A DNA stretch of 64,000 nt. Origin: Hysterangium stoloniferum (lineage: Eukaryota > Basidiomycota > Agaricomycetes > Hysterangiales > Hysterangiaceae). The position numbers were made by a program, and so were the translations under genes. How positions within the stretch are numbered: the first letter of the stretch is position 1; the number at the start of each line of letters is the position of its first letter. Of the stretch, positions 34,377 to 46,514 are shown in pieces. Below the pieces are notes generated by a model. That model saw only the letters and a program-made list of their open reading frames with translations. It did not search any database and had not been told where the DNA came from. The stretch lies in the NCBI GenBank assembly GCA_015178975.1, contig WHVD01000043.1, positions 186,001-250,000 on the forward strand. The letters run 5' to 3'.

Positions 34377-36055
34377 CTTGGCTTCAGCTTATGGACTGCG
34401 CCCTCATACACTCATTCAGGTGTCCATATTTCGAGCTGACAGAATGCATACAGGAAGGTGTAGATTCTGGAGTTCCCATGGGAGTTCCAGGAATTGAGCG
34501 TGCAGACAGACAAGAGGACTAGAGACTGGGGCAGGGACTGGATCAGGGGTGTAACTTGTTCGAGGAAAACTTATTCAAGATTAAAACTGGATTCTAAGTA
34601 CATGAATATAGCAGACTTATATATACTGTGAAATGTAATAATACCAAATCCAGTATTAATGAGAGGCAGAACTATTAAACATAAAATGAAACAAGTAAAT
34701 ACTAAACTGCGAATTAGGGATGGAACAGAATGGGAGTGGAGAATGAATCATGACAGGTCATTAGACCATAATGGGAATGGGGCTCTGTTAGAGGGGTTCC
34801 AGGGAGTCTGGTCAGGGTCTGGTGACTGGTCCGTGAGATACAGAGTGTGGGGTATATATAGGGAGGAGTTTGGAGTCTGGTGGAGTCCAACGACTGTTAC
34901 ATGAGACACACAACAGACCATTTGACCATAACAGGAGCAGGGTTCTATGCTCTGTTAGTGTGAGAGGTATGGTGAAATATATTCTGAAATATAGTCTGGG
35001 CAAGCCCATACTATATTTCCATTATTATGTCTATTTTCTCTCTATTTTATTATATGCATATATTTAGTTTGATGACCTATGCATTCAGTACATTGACTCT
35101 TGTGGGCGCATACATGCCAGACCTACAGTATGTATTCTAGCACTGGTAGTTAGAACTCAGACACTTTTTACCCATAACCACGACTTACCCAGACACCCAC
35201 TTAGTGTCCTGTAAGTTGTGATTGGGGTATCATCTCGACTGTCACAGACAGGCTTTAGCTACCAGCGCAATCAGAGTTTCAAACTATACTAGTTGAAACT
35301 TGAACTGTTATCTCAATCTGTGCAGACTATATCCACACTACTCTGTTTATTTGACTCTCTTGTTATTTCCTCAAACACTTGAGCAGTCACTTAGAATCGT
35401 ACTTCATAGTCGATTCTCTTTTATTCGTCTTAGCTTTCTATTCTACTTAAGATAGCTAATTCTCTCAACCGTATTGAACTAGATAGTCAATGCGCATTTG
35501 GTCTGTATTAGACTTACATAGATAGTCAATACATCATTGTGTCATACCTAAATGGTCAATATTCTTTGTATATAGAATGGTTAGAACTTCCACTACTCTT
35601 CACAGTTAAAGGGGGTCTGGGAGTCTGGTTGGAGTCTGGTGACTGGTCCATGAGATACAGAGTGTCGGGTATAAGCAGGTTGATGTCCGTGTCCAAGGAC
35701 TGGTGTATATGACACAGTGTCAGATATAGACAGGTTGAGGTGCAAGTCCAGTGGAGTCCAACAATAGGGTGATGTGCAGGTCCCGGGAGTCCAGTTGGAG
35801 TCTGGTTCGGGAGATGACCAAGAACATGTAGAGATGTCAACTATGAATGGGTGGAGTCTGATGGATTCCAGGTCATAACAGAAGGTATCTAGTTGGGGGT
35901 AGACAGGGTGGGGTGCATACAGAGAGTCAGGCATAAACAAGTTGATGTGCAGGCTCCAGCAGGAACTCCAGTTGTAACTATACAATATAGAGGGTCAGGA
36001 GCATGTAGGATGGGGTCCAGGAGCCTGGAGGCTGGTGGGTTTTCTGGTTCCTGAC
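34377..36055. mobile_element. Degenerate LTR-like sequence, family C, carrying a nested LTR
   Basis: This region resembles family A/B LTRs in composition and contains the core GGACTTGGCTTCAGCTTATG at about 34377. It also has GACTCC/GGAGTC-rich segments and an LTR-like end GGTCATAACA at 35880. The outer ends could not be placed and no duplication was found. It is split by the family D solo LTR at 34959-35604. It may be a composite of two decayed LTRs, since LTR-like sequence continues past 35880. Confidence 0.5.
34959..35604. mobile_element. Solo LTR, family D, nested in LTR-like sequence
   Basis: A 646-bp insertion begins TGTGAGAG and ends CTCTTCACA, which are inverted ends. It is flanked by GTTAG (34954-34958) and GTTAA (35605-35609), a 5-bp duplication with one later change. 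Its body resembles the 663-bp LTR at 45157-45819. The inverted TGTGAAGG-like ends and size suggest a copia-type family. No internal sequence is present. Confidence 0.7.
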
Positions 36056-36386
36056 AGTGTCTAGCTGAGCTAGCTAGCTCTCTTAGATGGCTGTAGACAA
36101 TATAGATGGCATACTTACTGATCTTCCCACTTTCCTGATGTATGGATGATATATAAATGTTGAAACCTTTGGCCATGTTGTACACTTGATTTCTAGATCA
36201 AGCAATACAAATTTTATGCAAGAGGTAGCAATTCTCATGATGGGTGCAGTGGTGAAGAATAGGGCTGAAGAATGTTGAGCCTTGTCGAAGCACCCCTGTT
36301 GTAATCCTGGAGACTTACAACAACATTACATGATGGCAGAAGGATTAACAAGTCCAAATTTCTTCAATCTTTTAAACGAGCTCAGT

Positions 36387-37213
36387 TGTTACGACTGGAA
36401 TTCCCGCCAGACTCTGGGCACTAACTAATACACACCCGCACCCTATACACACTGATTGTCAGTTTACCGGATTTCCCACTGGACTCCATACATCAGACTT
36501 GTCCACGTTCAACTTCATTACATCGTGTATCAGTCACTGGAATACCCACTGGACTCCGTCCCTGTCTATGTCCGACCTCGTCCCACACATCAGTCACTGG
36601 ACCCCACTCGTAAAACCCATCATCCCTCTAACTGAGTCCCGTCCCCATTTTAGTCAAATGACCTGTCACAATTCGGACTCCACTCCCACTCCGTTTCCCA
36701 TTATGGTTTATGATTTGTCACGATTCGGACTCCACTCCATTCTGTCCCATTCCTAACACCAAATTTGGTGTTTACTATTCTCGTTTCATGTTTTGCTAGT
36801 TTCATTTCATTATTACTGGATTTAGTATGTTATTCATTCCATGGTCTATATAGTCTGGCAGATGTTGTACATACAATCCAGTCAGAAAATCGGCTTAGAT
36901 TCCCCCCAGTAATCTAATACATTTTCCACTCTAAAACTCCTCCTTGAATTACACTGCTCTCGCTAGTCAGAGCCCACGGGCTCCGATGCATCTATTCTCT
37001 CTTATTTATCTCGACTCCCCAACCTCTTGACCCACAACCTCCAACCTACAACCCCTCGACTCAGAAACCCCACCCAGACTCCCTGGGTTTCCCATCCACC
37101 TGTCTGAAATTGGACCACACGATCTCGCGAGGGTGCAGCCTATAAGCTGAAGCCAAGTCCTACCAGATTTCCTGCAGGTTTCTCCAGAAACCTGCCATGT
37201 ACATACCCTAACA
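36387..37213 (+). mobile_element. Solo LTR, family A
   Basis: An 827-bp family A LTR (TGTTACGACTGG ... CCTAACA) is flanked by TCAGT at 36382-36386 and 37214-37218. The TATA-like box has drifted to TATATAG, but the CAGTCAGAAAAT start block is intact. Confidence 0.9.
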
Positions 37214-37906
37214 TCAGTCAACTACTATGACTTTTGGTCCAATATATTGTATCACTCATAGTACCTTTTAAAAGACCAAAATGTTATCCTGTCACATTGA
37301 TGGAGTCAGACAACAAATTTTCACCTGCACCTGATGTTCACAAAAAGTACTGCCCATATGATAAAACAGACTGAAAAACTAACCAGGACCAAGCCAATTT
37401 TGCAAGGGCCGCCACTCTCTGCTGCCTTGAATATGGTACCCACATACAGATTAATGCATGATGCTAAAATTTCAAGGTTAAAATATGCATGGAAGACAGA
37501 TACTCATTGACAAGACCCAAGAGCTGAACATCATATGCTTTCAACACTTTGTGAACAGGAGTTAGAAGGCTAACAAAGCTATAGACAGGAGAGGGCGAAG
37601 ATGTCAAAAGGGTGATTCAACAATAGTGGTATCATACTGAAAGTAAACTGTGGAGGCTTGGCAGATACAGTAGGCAACAAAACCCTTACAATGTTTTGTA
37701 CCTTTTGAAAGACATGGCTATTCCTCCAGAAATAAATTCTGTAAAATGCCGAACATATTATGTAATATACTTCAACATCATACCTTCCAGAAATGCACAG
37801 CCACAAGGCACCACATCCTTATTTGGTAAGTCCACATCACACACAAACCAATAGCTCATTGTAAGGGTTTTGTTGCACACATTTTTAAAGTTCAAAATGG
37901 GTCCTA

Positions 37907-37948
37907 GTCACATGACTTTGTTTATAAAGTTCAACAAAGTCATGTGAC
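37907..37948. promoter_or_regulatory. Perfect 16-bp hairpin upstream of transposase
   Basis: GTCACATGACTTTGTT at 37907-37922 and its exact complement at 37933-37948 are separated by 10 nt. The hairpin lies between the left arm and the transposase ATG at 38014, about 65 bp upstream. Its place suggests a transposase-binding or promoter element; that role is inference. Confidence 0.6.
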
Positions 37949-38013
37949 CACTCTTCCTCAATGTATATAAGATGAAAGCAACCAGTTGGAATCCCACAAT
38001 CACCCTACTCACA

Positions 38014-39003
38014 ATGAAAAAGCTCTCCTCCAGCCAAATCCAACATGTTCTTACTCTACTTGACTCTGGCATTTCTGGAGCTCAAATATGTTACCAAACT
38101 CATCTCAGCAGTGCCACCATCAGTCATATTCACTCTGAGCATTGCCCTGACCTCCCCAAATGCTCTGGTGGCCATCCTACAAAGCTTACCACAGCCAATG
38201 TTGCCTATGCTAGAAGAATAATTTGCATGGGGAAGGTTGATAATTCCACACAGGCAACCAAGAAACTTATAGACATCATCAACACTCCTATGACTTCACA
38301 AACAGTGCATCACCACCTCAAAACCATAGGCATGAGGACTGTGGTAAAGAGAAAAAGGCCACTTCTCAAACCTCATCATCGGAAATCTCGATTGGAGTTT
38401 GCAGAAAGGCATTTGGAATGGACCCTGGAGGACTGGAAGAGGGTCATATGGTCTGATGAGACTAAGATTAATAGGCTGGGATTAGATGGAAGGAAATATG
38501 TGGAAAAATGTGGGTGAGGGGTTAAATGATAGGTTAGTAGAGGGAACAGTCAAGTTTGGAGGAGGAAACCTGATGATGTGGGAATGTGTGGGCTGGGATG
38601 GGGTTGGGTTTGCAACCAAAATTGATGGGAGGATGGATGCTGAGCTTTATGTGGAGATCCTGGATGATGAACTCCAGCAAACCCTCAAATATTACAATAA
38701 AACAGTGGCTGACATTGTGTTTCAACAAGACAATGACCTCAAACACACCAACAAAAGGCCCAGAAATGGTTCACTGACCATGATGTTACAGTCCTCAAGT
38801 GGCCTGCACAATCTCCTGACATGAATCCTATTGAACATCTGTGGAATCATGTCAAAAAGAAGCTGGGGCAGTATGAACAGCCTGCAAATAGTGTTCATGA
38901 ACTGTGGGAGAGGGTGCAGAAGGTGTGGGAAGAGATTCCAAAGGAGGAGTGTCAGAAGATTATTGAGAGTATGCCTAGAAGACTTGCAGCAGGGCCATAC
39001 TAA
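38014..39003 (+). pseudogene. Tc1/mariner transposase (DD34E), frameshifted
   Basis: This was a cut-and-paste transposase. An N-terminal paired-type helix-turn-helix region (LSSSQIQHVLTLLDSGISGA) is followed by the catalytic residues: D in WSDETKI, D in QQDNDLKHT and E in SPDMNPIEHLW. Counting between the second D and E gives 34 residues, hence DD34E. The frame breaks near 38505, where GGREG-type reading shifts, and again near 38755, where one A appears to be missing from an A-run. A start at 37972 is also open, but CACAATGAAA at 38014 is the better context. Confidence 0.88.
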
Positions 39004-39347
39004 ATACTAATTTCTTGTAATAATAGTCTCAAAATAGTGTGCAACAAAACCCTTACAATGAACTATTGGTTTGTATGTGATGTGGACTTACCAAATAAGG
39101 ACATGGTGCCTTGTGGCTGTGCATTTCTGGAAGGTATGATGTTGAAGTATATTACATAATATTTTCAGCAATTTACAGAATTTACTTCTGGAGGAATAGC
39201 CCTGTCTTTCAAAAAGTACAAAACATTGTAAGGGTTTTGTTGCCTACTGTATGATCAGAAAGTTTTGGAAGAAGTTCATAGATGTGTCTGCAAGATCCTT
39301 AGTGTTTAAAGATTGAGCAGTATTTATCACTGCCAAGCATGTAGCAA

Positions 39348-39650
39348 TTGCCCGATGAAGATTCCACAGATGAGAAAGGACCTAAAGCACCTGAGAAGAA
39401 ATCTGAGAAGCCCACCACTGCTCCTGCTTTTACAAAGAAAGAAAATGCTATATTAGCTCAGCACATGGAAATCCTTGATTGGCACCACAAAATTGGCCAA
39501 AACCAATCAAAGATGGCTCAGCATTTCAATCCAATCTACCCAAACCTTAAGCTCAAACAGCCATTCCCTCTCAGCATGCATCAAAGAAGAAGCAAAATAG
39601 CATGAGCTTTGGGAACAGGTAAACCACCAAAGTGACTGGATGATGAAACA
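39348..39650 (+). pseudogene. Pogo/CENP-B-like DNA-binding domain fragment
   Basis: The frame reads ILDWHHKIGQNQSKMAQHFN then YPNLKLKQP, the psq-type helix-turn-helix of fungal pogo/Tigger transposases. After KQP the frame shifts and continues as KEEAK, a stop where W is expected, then HELWEQ. The DDE domain is missing. It lies 100 bp right of the mariner element. Confidence 0.65.
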
Positions 39651-40607
39651 AGCCTGACTGTTAAACCTTTTTAAATAGTAAACTCAAAAGCTACAACAAA
39701 GTGAAGGCTTACAACAAGTTTCTGCTGACTTATTGCACATACATTCAGCTCCTGAACCTTTATTCTCAAGAAGAACTTTACTTTTGAAGAGTGCATCACT
39801 ACAAGTTCATCTGAATTTATCAAGAGACCGAACAAATATTGACTTTAGTTGTTTAAGCTTAATAGTGCAGCTAATTAATCTATCAGTATTTAAATCACTG
39901 GACCTTTATTTGTTTATTTCTTGAATCCCTTGCCATATCAATGTTTGTTAAACTATTTGAGAGAGTAAATAGCTGAATCCATTACACTTATCTGAAATAA
40001 ATTCCACTTTGTCTCACCCTTCAATCCCAATCACTTCACTCCATGAGAGGTTCAACTATACTAACCCCCACCTGTCATCATTGCCCCTGTCAAATACCAA
40101 CATGGACCCACTTGACATACCACTCCTTCCTGGGGCCAACCCAGCTCTCAGTCCACTAGCTCTCTCTAAACACCATCACCATTGTGCCCCAAGATCAAAG
40201 ACCTCCATTGCCAACAATGTACCCAACACCATTAACAACCCCCCCATTCATCATTCAAATTGTTGCATGTCAAAAGGTCCAGGCCCAGAGCAATTCATAA
40301 GTGCTGAGGAAGCAGTGGTGGGTGGGTGCAGGTGAGAAGGGGGGGAAGAGAGACTGAAAGTGACCACTACTAGATAGTTAGGATAACTGAGCAGATGAGG
40401 CAGGAGGGAACTGATCATGTTGTCATAGCAAATGATGTGATGACAGTATGATTTAGAATATAGGTAGTGAAATACATTCTTTTAGTCCTCACAAACACTG
40501 AAATGGTCAGGATAGCCTGGATAGGACAAAGGGGCAGGTTGTTGTTAATGTGTAATATAATGTTTGGTAGTCATTGATGATTATATATGAGTTGTATGAT
40601 GGAATTA
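39651..40607. other. Unassigned AT-rich stretch
   Basis: Possibly the rest of the pogo-like fragment, but I see no conserved motif. The frame at 40009-40335 is low in complexity. Nothing else is supported. Confidence 0.35.
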
Positions 40608-40985
40608 TGTTAAGAACTGAAAACTGACTATTGTCGGTAGGCCGACGGGGACTGATTGGAAGGACTTGGCTTCAGCTTATGTGCTGCACCCTTGCAAATA
40701 ACTGTTGGGTGTCCTTAGATTTCAGATGGGCAAAGACTAGACCTAACGAGTACCTCTCAGTGAATCACTGATCGGGACTGAAAGATAAGTTGAGTGTCAG
40801 GCCAAGGGGACCGAGCGTGGGTGAGCACACGTGAAGGCGGATAGTGGAATACTTAGTATAGGACTTCTAGAGGTGTAAGAGGGTATTCTGAGTTGATATT
40901 CTGATTGCCTAGTAACTACAGTGGGTTCATATACAAGTATTCGGTGTCTAGAAAATACTAACTAGGAGAAGAGCGGAAAGTGGTA
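40608..40985 (-). mobile_element. Truncated LTR, family B
   Basis: Starting at TGTTAAGAACTG, this resembles the family B LTR at 9863-10526 in reverse orientation. It includes the core GGACTTGGCTTCAGCTTATG. It stops where F-box pseudogene sequence begins at about 40990, so roughly 45 percent of the LTR is missing. Confidence 0.65.
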
Positions 40986-40989
40986 TTTG

Positions 40990-41149
40990 CTCCATGGCAT
41001 GCCCCATTGGTGAGAGAGATGAGTGTTAGTGGTTGGGGCAAATTACCAGTATCGAAGAGGTGGTTTTACGCCCTCTAGGAGAGGTGGCTTTACACCATCT
41101 AAGAGGGTGTTTTATTGTTCCACAATTGGAGATATTACACCTATGGAAC
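40990..41149 (+). pseudogene. F-box pseudogene copy 2, left piece
   Basis: This matches the intact F-box gene from about 30690 (CATGCCCCATTGGTGAGAGA and the following GGTTGGG block) to about 30815. A small duplication and stops are present. Its continuation lies beyond the copia element, from 46520. The 5' part of the gene is absent, replaced by the truncated LTR. Confidence 0.75.
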
Positions 41150-41329
41150 TAAAGATACACGAGTGAGATATTTCTTGTTGTTGTTCTCTACGCTAATCCT
41201 CGCATATATATATACAGTACATGTGGATAAGGTTTCTCCACTAGGTGGATCAATACATCATACATAACATCACCCATAGTGTCATACGTGCGGCCCCACT
41301 TGTATCATACATGCGGCCCCACACGTTTC

Positions 41330-44300
41330 AGTGCCTATGCTCTTCAACACTCATATCACAATACTCCTCCTCGAGTGTTGAAGTACCAATACCCAGTCGG
41401 TGCATATGATAAGAATGAGTCGACGGTGGTAACGACTTTGTCAAGATGTCAGCGATCATTTCTTTCGTGTGTCGATAGATAAGTTGGATTGTCCCATTTT
41501 CGATTAAGTGTCGAATAAAGTGATATTTAACCTCGATGTGTTTCATTCTCCTTAAGGAACATTGATTTTGAGCAAACACGATCATCCCTTGATTATCTTT
41601 GAAAATCACTGTCAGCTCCTCATACACTATGTCCAATTCTTCCAAAAAATGCCTCGTCCACATGACTTCGTGCACTGCTTCAGACAGTGCAATGTATTCA
41701 GCTTCTGTTGAAGATAAGACTACAGTCGACTGCTTCCTGGAAGACCAAGATACGGCTCCTGATCCTAGGAATATGGTGTATCCTCCAGTTGACTTTCTAT
41801 CTTCTGTATCTCCAGCAAAATCCACATCCGAGTATGTGTGTAAACAGAGCACTCCTCCTCCCAAATGAAGGTCGCAATCTCGGGTGGTGTATAAGTATTG
41901 GAGAACTCATTTCACTAAGTTCCAATGCTCCTTTGCTGGATTTGACGAATATTGCGATAGTTTGTTTACAGAATACACAATATCGGGACGTGATACTATG
42001 GCAGCGAACATCAAACTTCCTATGATTTCGCGATATGGGAGTTTCGCCATTTCCTCGCATTCTTCTTCTGTTGCTGGACGTGTAATGGATTGGAAGTTGA
42101 TTCCTAGTGGTATAGGAAACCAAACTGGTCTGGAATTCTGTACGTTAAATTTCTTCACGATGTTTTCGATGTATTCCTTCTGCGATATGAACACTGACTT
42201 CAGTTCAGTGTCTCGGTGGATGCTCGTTCCCAAGATCCAGTGAGCATTTCCCTCACTCGAAATCCCAAACCATTCGCCAAACGCCTTTTCGAGATCCAAG
42301 AGTCACTTCTCATCTCCCACAGATGTTGCATCATCCACCCAAAATGCAACAACAGCCCAACTTCCGTCATCCCATGTTTTGAAGAATGTTGCACTGTCGA
42401 AGTCGGAGCAGTACCAGGTAGGTTCCTTGACCATAAAATCATATAACGTTCTTCTCCACTCATTTCCTCCTTGTTTAGTGCCGTACAGGGCCTTCAATAG
42501 TGGCAATGCTAGATTCCAGGTTCTTCAAATCCTTCAGGCTGTTGGACCCAAACTTTCTCCTTCATCGTTCCATGTAAGTATGCCGATTTTACATCGAATT
42601 GTCAGATAGCTGAATCTGTTATTCCTCCCATTGTTAGTAGAATTTGGAAGGTCTCCCATTTCATGACTGGTGCATAGGTCTCGTTGAAGTGTAGACTGGG
42701 AATCTGACTGAACCCTTTGACGACAATCTGGACTTTTCATTTCACCAATTCACCATTCTTGTACATTTGATGACATACGGTTCCCATCTTCAAAATTCAC
42801 ATTCCTGGGGGCAGTTCTTCGGGTGGTCCAAACACTTCATGGTCCTGCATATTTTGCCATTCCACCTGTCATGCCTTTTCCCAGGTGGCTCCTTCCTCTC
42901 CGGGCATATTTAATGCATCTTGGATGGTCGGGTTGGTTCCTATGGCTGAGTACATGATGGGTTTGCCATCATAAGTGAATTCTTCTTCATCAGCTAATAT
43001 TGTGCTTTCAGCTATTTCTCATATATGTCTGGATCGTGACATTCCACGCAGGATATCAGGTACATTTGAGACTAGCTGAGACTGATCTGAAGATCTGCTA
43101 CTTTCTTTTCCTTTGTCATCGGTGGGTCTTGGGCATGGAGGGATTCTTATAGTGAGCCTAGGCTGTGGCTCATTTGGTGTTACCTCCAATTGTGGTTTAT
43201 TATGTTCCTTCATATCGACAGTACTCCTAAATTGTCCTTCATCTCCATACAGGACTGGTGACGGCAACATCATTGCATTTTCATGAAATATTGCATCACG
43301 CACTTTTTCAATGCATCTAGACCCAGGGTACCATATCAAATAACCGGTGGAGTATGGTTCATACCCGACCATATACCCCATTTTAGAATGTGAGTCCCAT
43401 TTCTGTCGTTTCTGTCTGGGGATTGTGATGCTGACTGGGCTGCCAAAAATGTGCAAGTGCGATAGATCTGGTTTTTCCCCAGTAGCACATTCAATGGGTG
43501 TGGTTCCATCATTTGCTCGAGTTGGACTACAGTTTCTCAGGTATGTCATAGTTTTGACGGCTATTGACCAAAGAGATTTAGGCAATCTCGACAAAAACAA
43601 TATTGATCAAGCCCCCTCGGTAATGGTGCATATGCCTCTTTCTGCAATCCCATTTTGCTGAGGCATATAAGGGACTGAGGTGAACAATGATATTCCCTTG
43701 GATAGTAGGTATCTCCTGAACTCCAAATTTATGAACTCAGTTCCATTGTCAGCCATTACTCCTTGGACCTTTGCATCGAACTGCATTTTGAGTTTCTGTA
43801 TATATTCTTGTATCTTCTGGGTGGCCTCCAATTTACTCGCTAATGTGTCAGTCCATACAACACGTGAGTAATCATCAACAATTATTATAAAATATCATTT
43901 CTTATTGAAGCTCAATGTCTCCATCAGCCCGGCTAGATCCATGTGGATAAGTTCTCCAAGATGCTTTGCTTGAGTTCGGCCAGTTTTGAATGGCGCTCGA
44001 TGTTGCTTCCCTTCGATGCAAGCAATGCAGTCAGCTTCATATTCATTGGGATCGTCAATCTCAATACCAGATGCGAAGTGCTGTGCCAGGTTCCGGATAG
44101 CGGCTGTGTAGGTGCCCCAACTGCTGATGCCATAGCATCAAATTAGATGGCAGTTTCATGGTATATGCTACAGGTACATTTTCCAAATTTGCTTGCAATT
44201 TGCTGTCTGATAAATTTGTGTATCCGCATATTGACGATGATGCGGGAATCATCCTAAATTGGAATGGATACACATTTCCCCCTTCGACAGCTTCACCTAT

Positions 44301-46140
44301 GGTTCGTCCTTTCGTATCAACGATCTTTGATCTGTTCTTATCCAGATTGACTAGGTATCCATCCTTGAACAGCTGTGCAGGATTCAGTAGTCACACCTTG
44401 GCTTCAGGTGTCCATTCAACCTTTGGAATTTCCCCTATGAATTCTGGTCCAAAATTCAACACGTTGAGTTTCAATGTTCCAATACCCTTGGCATAAGTGT
44501 AACCGTCATTCGCTGTTTGGATCTTTTTTGGCACATTGTATGCTGTGAAGCCATGTAAGTCCTGTATATTCGGTACATAGTGCCCTGATGATGCAGAGTC
44601 CAGGTAATATTTCTGTTGAATCGTGTTCTTTCCCATGAAGCATGCGGATTCCATTGCTGTAAACATTCCTCAGCTCAAGACTGATGTTGGTGGGTTTTCA
44701 GGTGCATTTGCTGGCCCTTTTTCCAACTTTGATTGTGCTCCGGATTGATGAAAATTTCTCCTTTTCCTTTTGGGACAGTTTCGCGCCCAATGGGATAAAT
44801 CCCCACACTCATAGCATCCCTGCGAACTCCTATTGTTACATAGGTCTTCCTCATCCCAGGTTCCCACATCTATGCTGGATTCATCCCTGGGACCTGTGTG
44901 AGTCACTTTGGGCACAAAATGCAGAACTGTCTGCAAATCTGGGGTGTATTTCCTTTCAAATTTCAATTTGTTGAAGTTTATTGACAATTTCTTCAACAGT
45001 GTCCTTATCATAGTCAATCGTTGTTGAGATGATATCGAAGTCCTCTGGGAGTGTACTCATAAACAGACTGAGGTAATCCGAGTCAGTAATACTGTGTCCT
45101 GCCTCTAACAGCTTGATTTGAATAGAGTCCATTTGGGCCTTGTATTCAATTATTCCTGTGAAGGATAGGTCATATAGGAGGCGTGACTAAAGGCTCTAAG
45201 CCTAGACCTTATGCCGTTTTATTATGCCATTATTTCCTTTCTGTTTTATATTTTTTATTCTCTCTTTATCACTCATAAATACGCTTTTATTAGTTCGAGA
45301 GCCCATGTATGCTTGTGGGCACTCTCGCCCACAAGAGGTATGCGTATGTCACAGTAGTAGTCACATGATAAAAACTCAGACACCTTTCAACCCCGACAAC
45401 CATCACCTGCATGAGCAAGTACTGGTTTGGGGTCTTGTCTAAAACAAACCTCTACTCTATCTCTCTCATAGAATAACAGTAACTACACTTTGCACTGAAA
45501 CAGTCGAAGTCAGTTACTATTATTTGACTCGACTTCAAGCTCTTGCCTAGTGTGGTAAGAATATCCATCGTAACTCACTTTCTTAGGATATTCTCTCTCT
45601 TTCGCGCAATATATACTTTCTCTTATCTACTCGGCCATCAGCCCAGCTAGCTACGCCATCGAATCGTACCGTAAGGTTGATCTGTCCTTGTAGTTATCTA
45701 CCGATCGTACCTTAAAGGGCAATCTTAATCTACATCTTAACTACTAGTCGATTGTATTTTGTACTACCACTAGTCGATAACAATCGTACATTGAGTGGTA
45801 AACTACTTGACCCTTTACAATTCCAGTTCCATCGTACCTCATACGTATGAGGTCGGCAAGTAATGTTGCCCAGCTGTTAGCAAGATGTGTTCCGGAAGTA
45901 TTTTTCAGTTTATTCCAAGCGTCAACAGGATTATCATTGGTCATAATAGCTACCCTTGGTTCGTCTTCTATGCACAACATTATTTTGCTATACACCCTCT
46001 TCTTTCGAAGCACCCAGGCTTCTTCGATTTCCAGTTTGTCCTTCATCAGGGCATCCAATTTAGTGCATGCGGGATCTGCCAATTCTCCAGTTACAACTTT
46101 CCACTGGTTCAAGGATTCAAGTACTGTCTTCATACTTGTG
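41330..46140 (-). pseudogene. Copia gag-pol polyprotein, degenerate
   Basis: Domains can be followed on the minus strand. Gag runs from 46133 with the LTR insertion at 45157-45819; a zinc knuckle CYECGDLSHWARNC lies near 44820. The protease is around YLDSASSGH (44600). The GAG-pre-integrase part LMLWHQQLGHLHSRYP is near 44130. The integrase core includes MADNGTEFIN and YMPQQNGIAERGI at 43760-43650. The RT block has ALYGTKQGGNEWRRTLYDFM, with VDDATSVGDEK near 42310. RNase H is YSDVDFAGDTEDRKSTGGY to VLSSTEAEYIALSEA near 41830-41650. Frameshifts and stops occur between nearly all domains. Confidence 0.88.
45157..45819. mobile_element. Solo LTR, family D, nested in copia gag
   Basis: This 663-bp insertion has inverted ends TGTGAAGG / CCTTTACA and the duplication ATTCC at 45152-45156 and 45820-45824. 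Leaving it out, the copia gag frame passes straight through the site (GTGI followed by IEYKAQMDSI), which confirms the insertion. It resembles the LTR at 34959-35604. Confidence 0.9.
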
Positions 46141-46514
46141 CTCCATGTAAAATAGTTGTCTTTGCACAGCTTCAGAAAGACTTGATATGTGCTTCCTGTA
46201 CTCGATTCTTAGTCCTTGATCTTCTCCAAGGTAGACATGGTGATAATCCTGAGCAATTCGAAGTTCTTTTTACTGATAAGAAGGGCCAGGGCCCATAACC
46301 TAAAGATACACGAGTGAGATATTTCTTGTTGTTGTTCTCTATGCTAATCCTCGCATATATATATACAGTACATGTGGATAAGGTTTCTCCACTAGGTGGA
46401 TCGATACATCATACATAACATCACCCATAGTGTCATACGCGCGGCCCCACTTGTATCATACACGCGGCCCCACACGTTTCAGTGCCTATGCTCTTCAACG
46501 CTCGTATCACAATA

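Larger units (their letters stand above)
37668..39249 (+). mobile_element. Tc1/mariner element with 213-bp terminal arms
   Basis: The 1582-bp element is flanked by TA (37666-37667 and 39250-39251). Its inverted termini start CAGTAGGCAACAAAACCC. The arms (37668-37880 and 39037-39249) are long for this superfamily. Each arm is itself bounded by inverted copies of the terminal motif: GGCAACAAAACCCTTACAAT outside and ATTGTAAGGGTTTTGTTGC inside. Between the arms lies a Tc1-type transposase pseudogene. The element is non-functional as it stands. Confidence 0.92.
41150..46514 (-). mobile_element. Ty1/copia retrotransposon, 5365 bp, defective
   Basis: LTRs of 214 bp each lie at 41150-41363 and 46301-46514. 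They are flanked by GGAAC at 41145-41149 and 46515-46519. The element reads on the minus strand. Next to the right LTR the internal sequence starts GGTTATGGGCCCTGG, a plausible primer-binding site; next to the left LTR, GAGGAGGAG is the polypurine tract. The LTRs differ at about six positions, all transitions. The order gag, protease, integrase, RT, RNase H is that of copia. Coding is broken many times, and a solo LTR sits inside gag. Confidence 0.92.

Noticed and set aside
46286-46300. tRNA assignment for the copia primer-binding site
   Set aside because: GGTTATGGGCCC sits at the right place, but I could not match it to a specific tRNA without a tRNA set.
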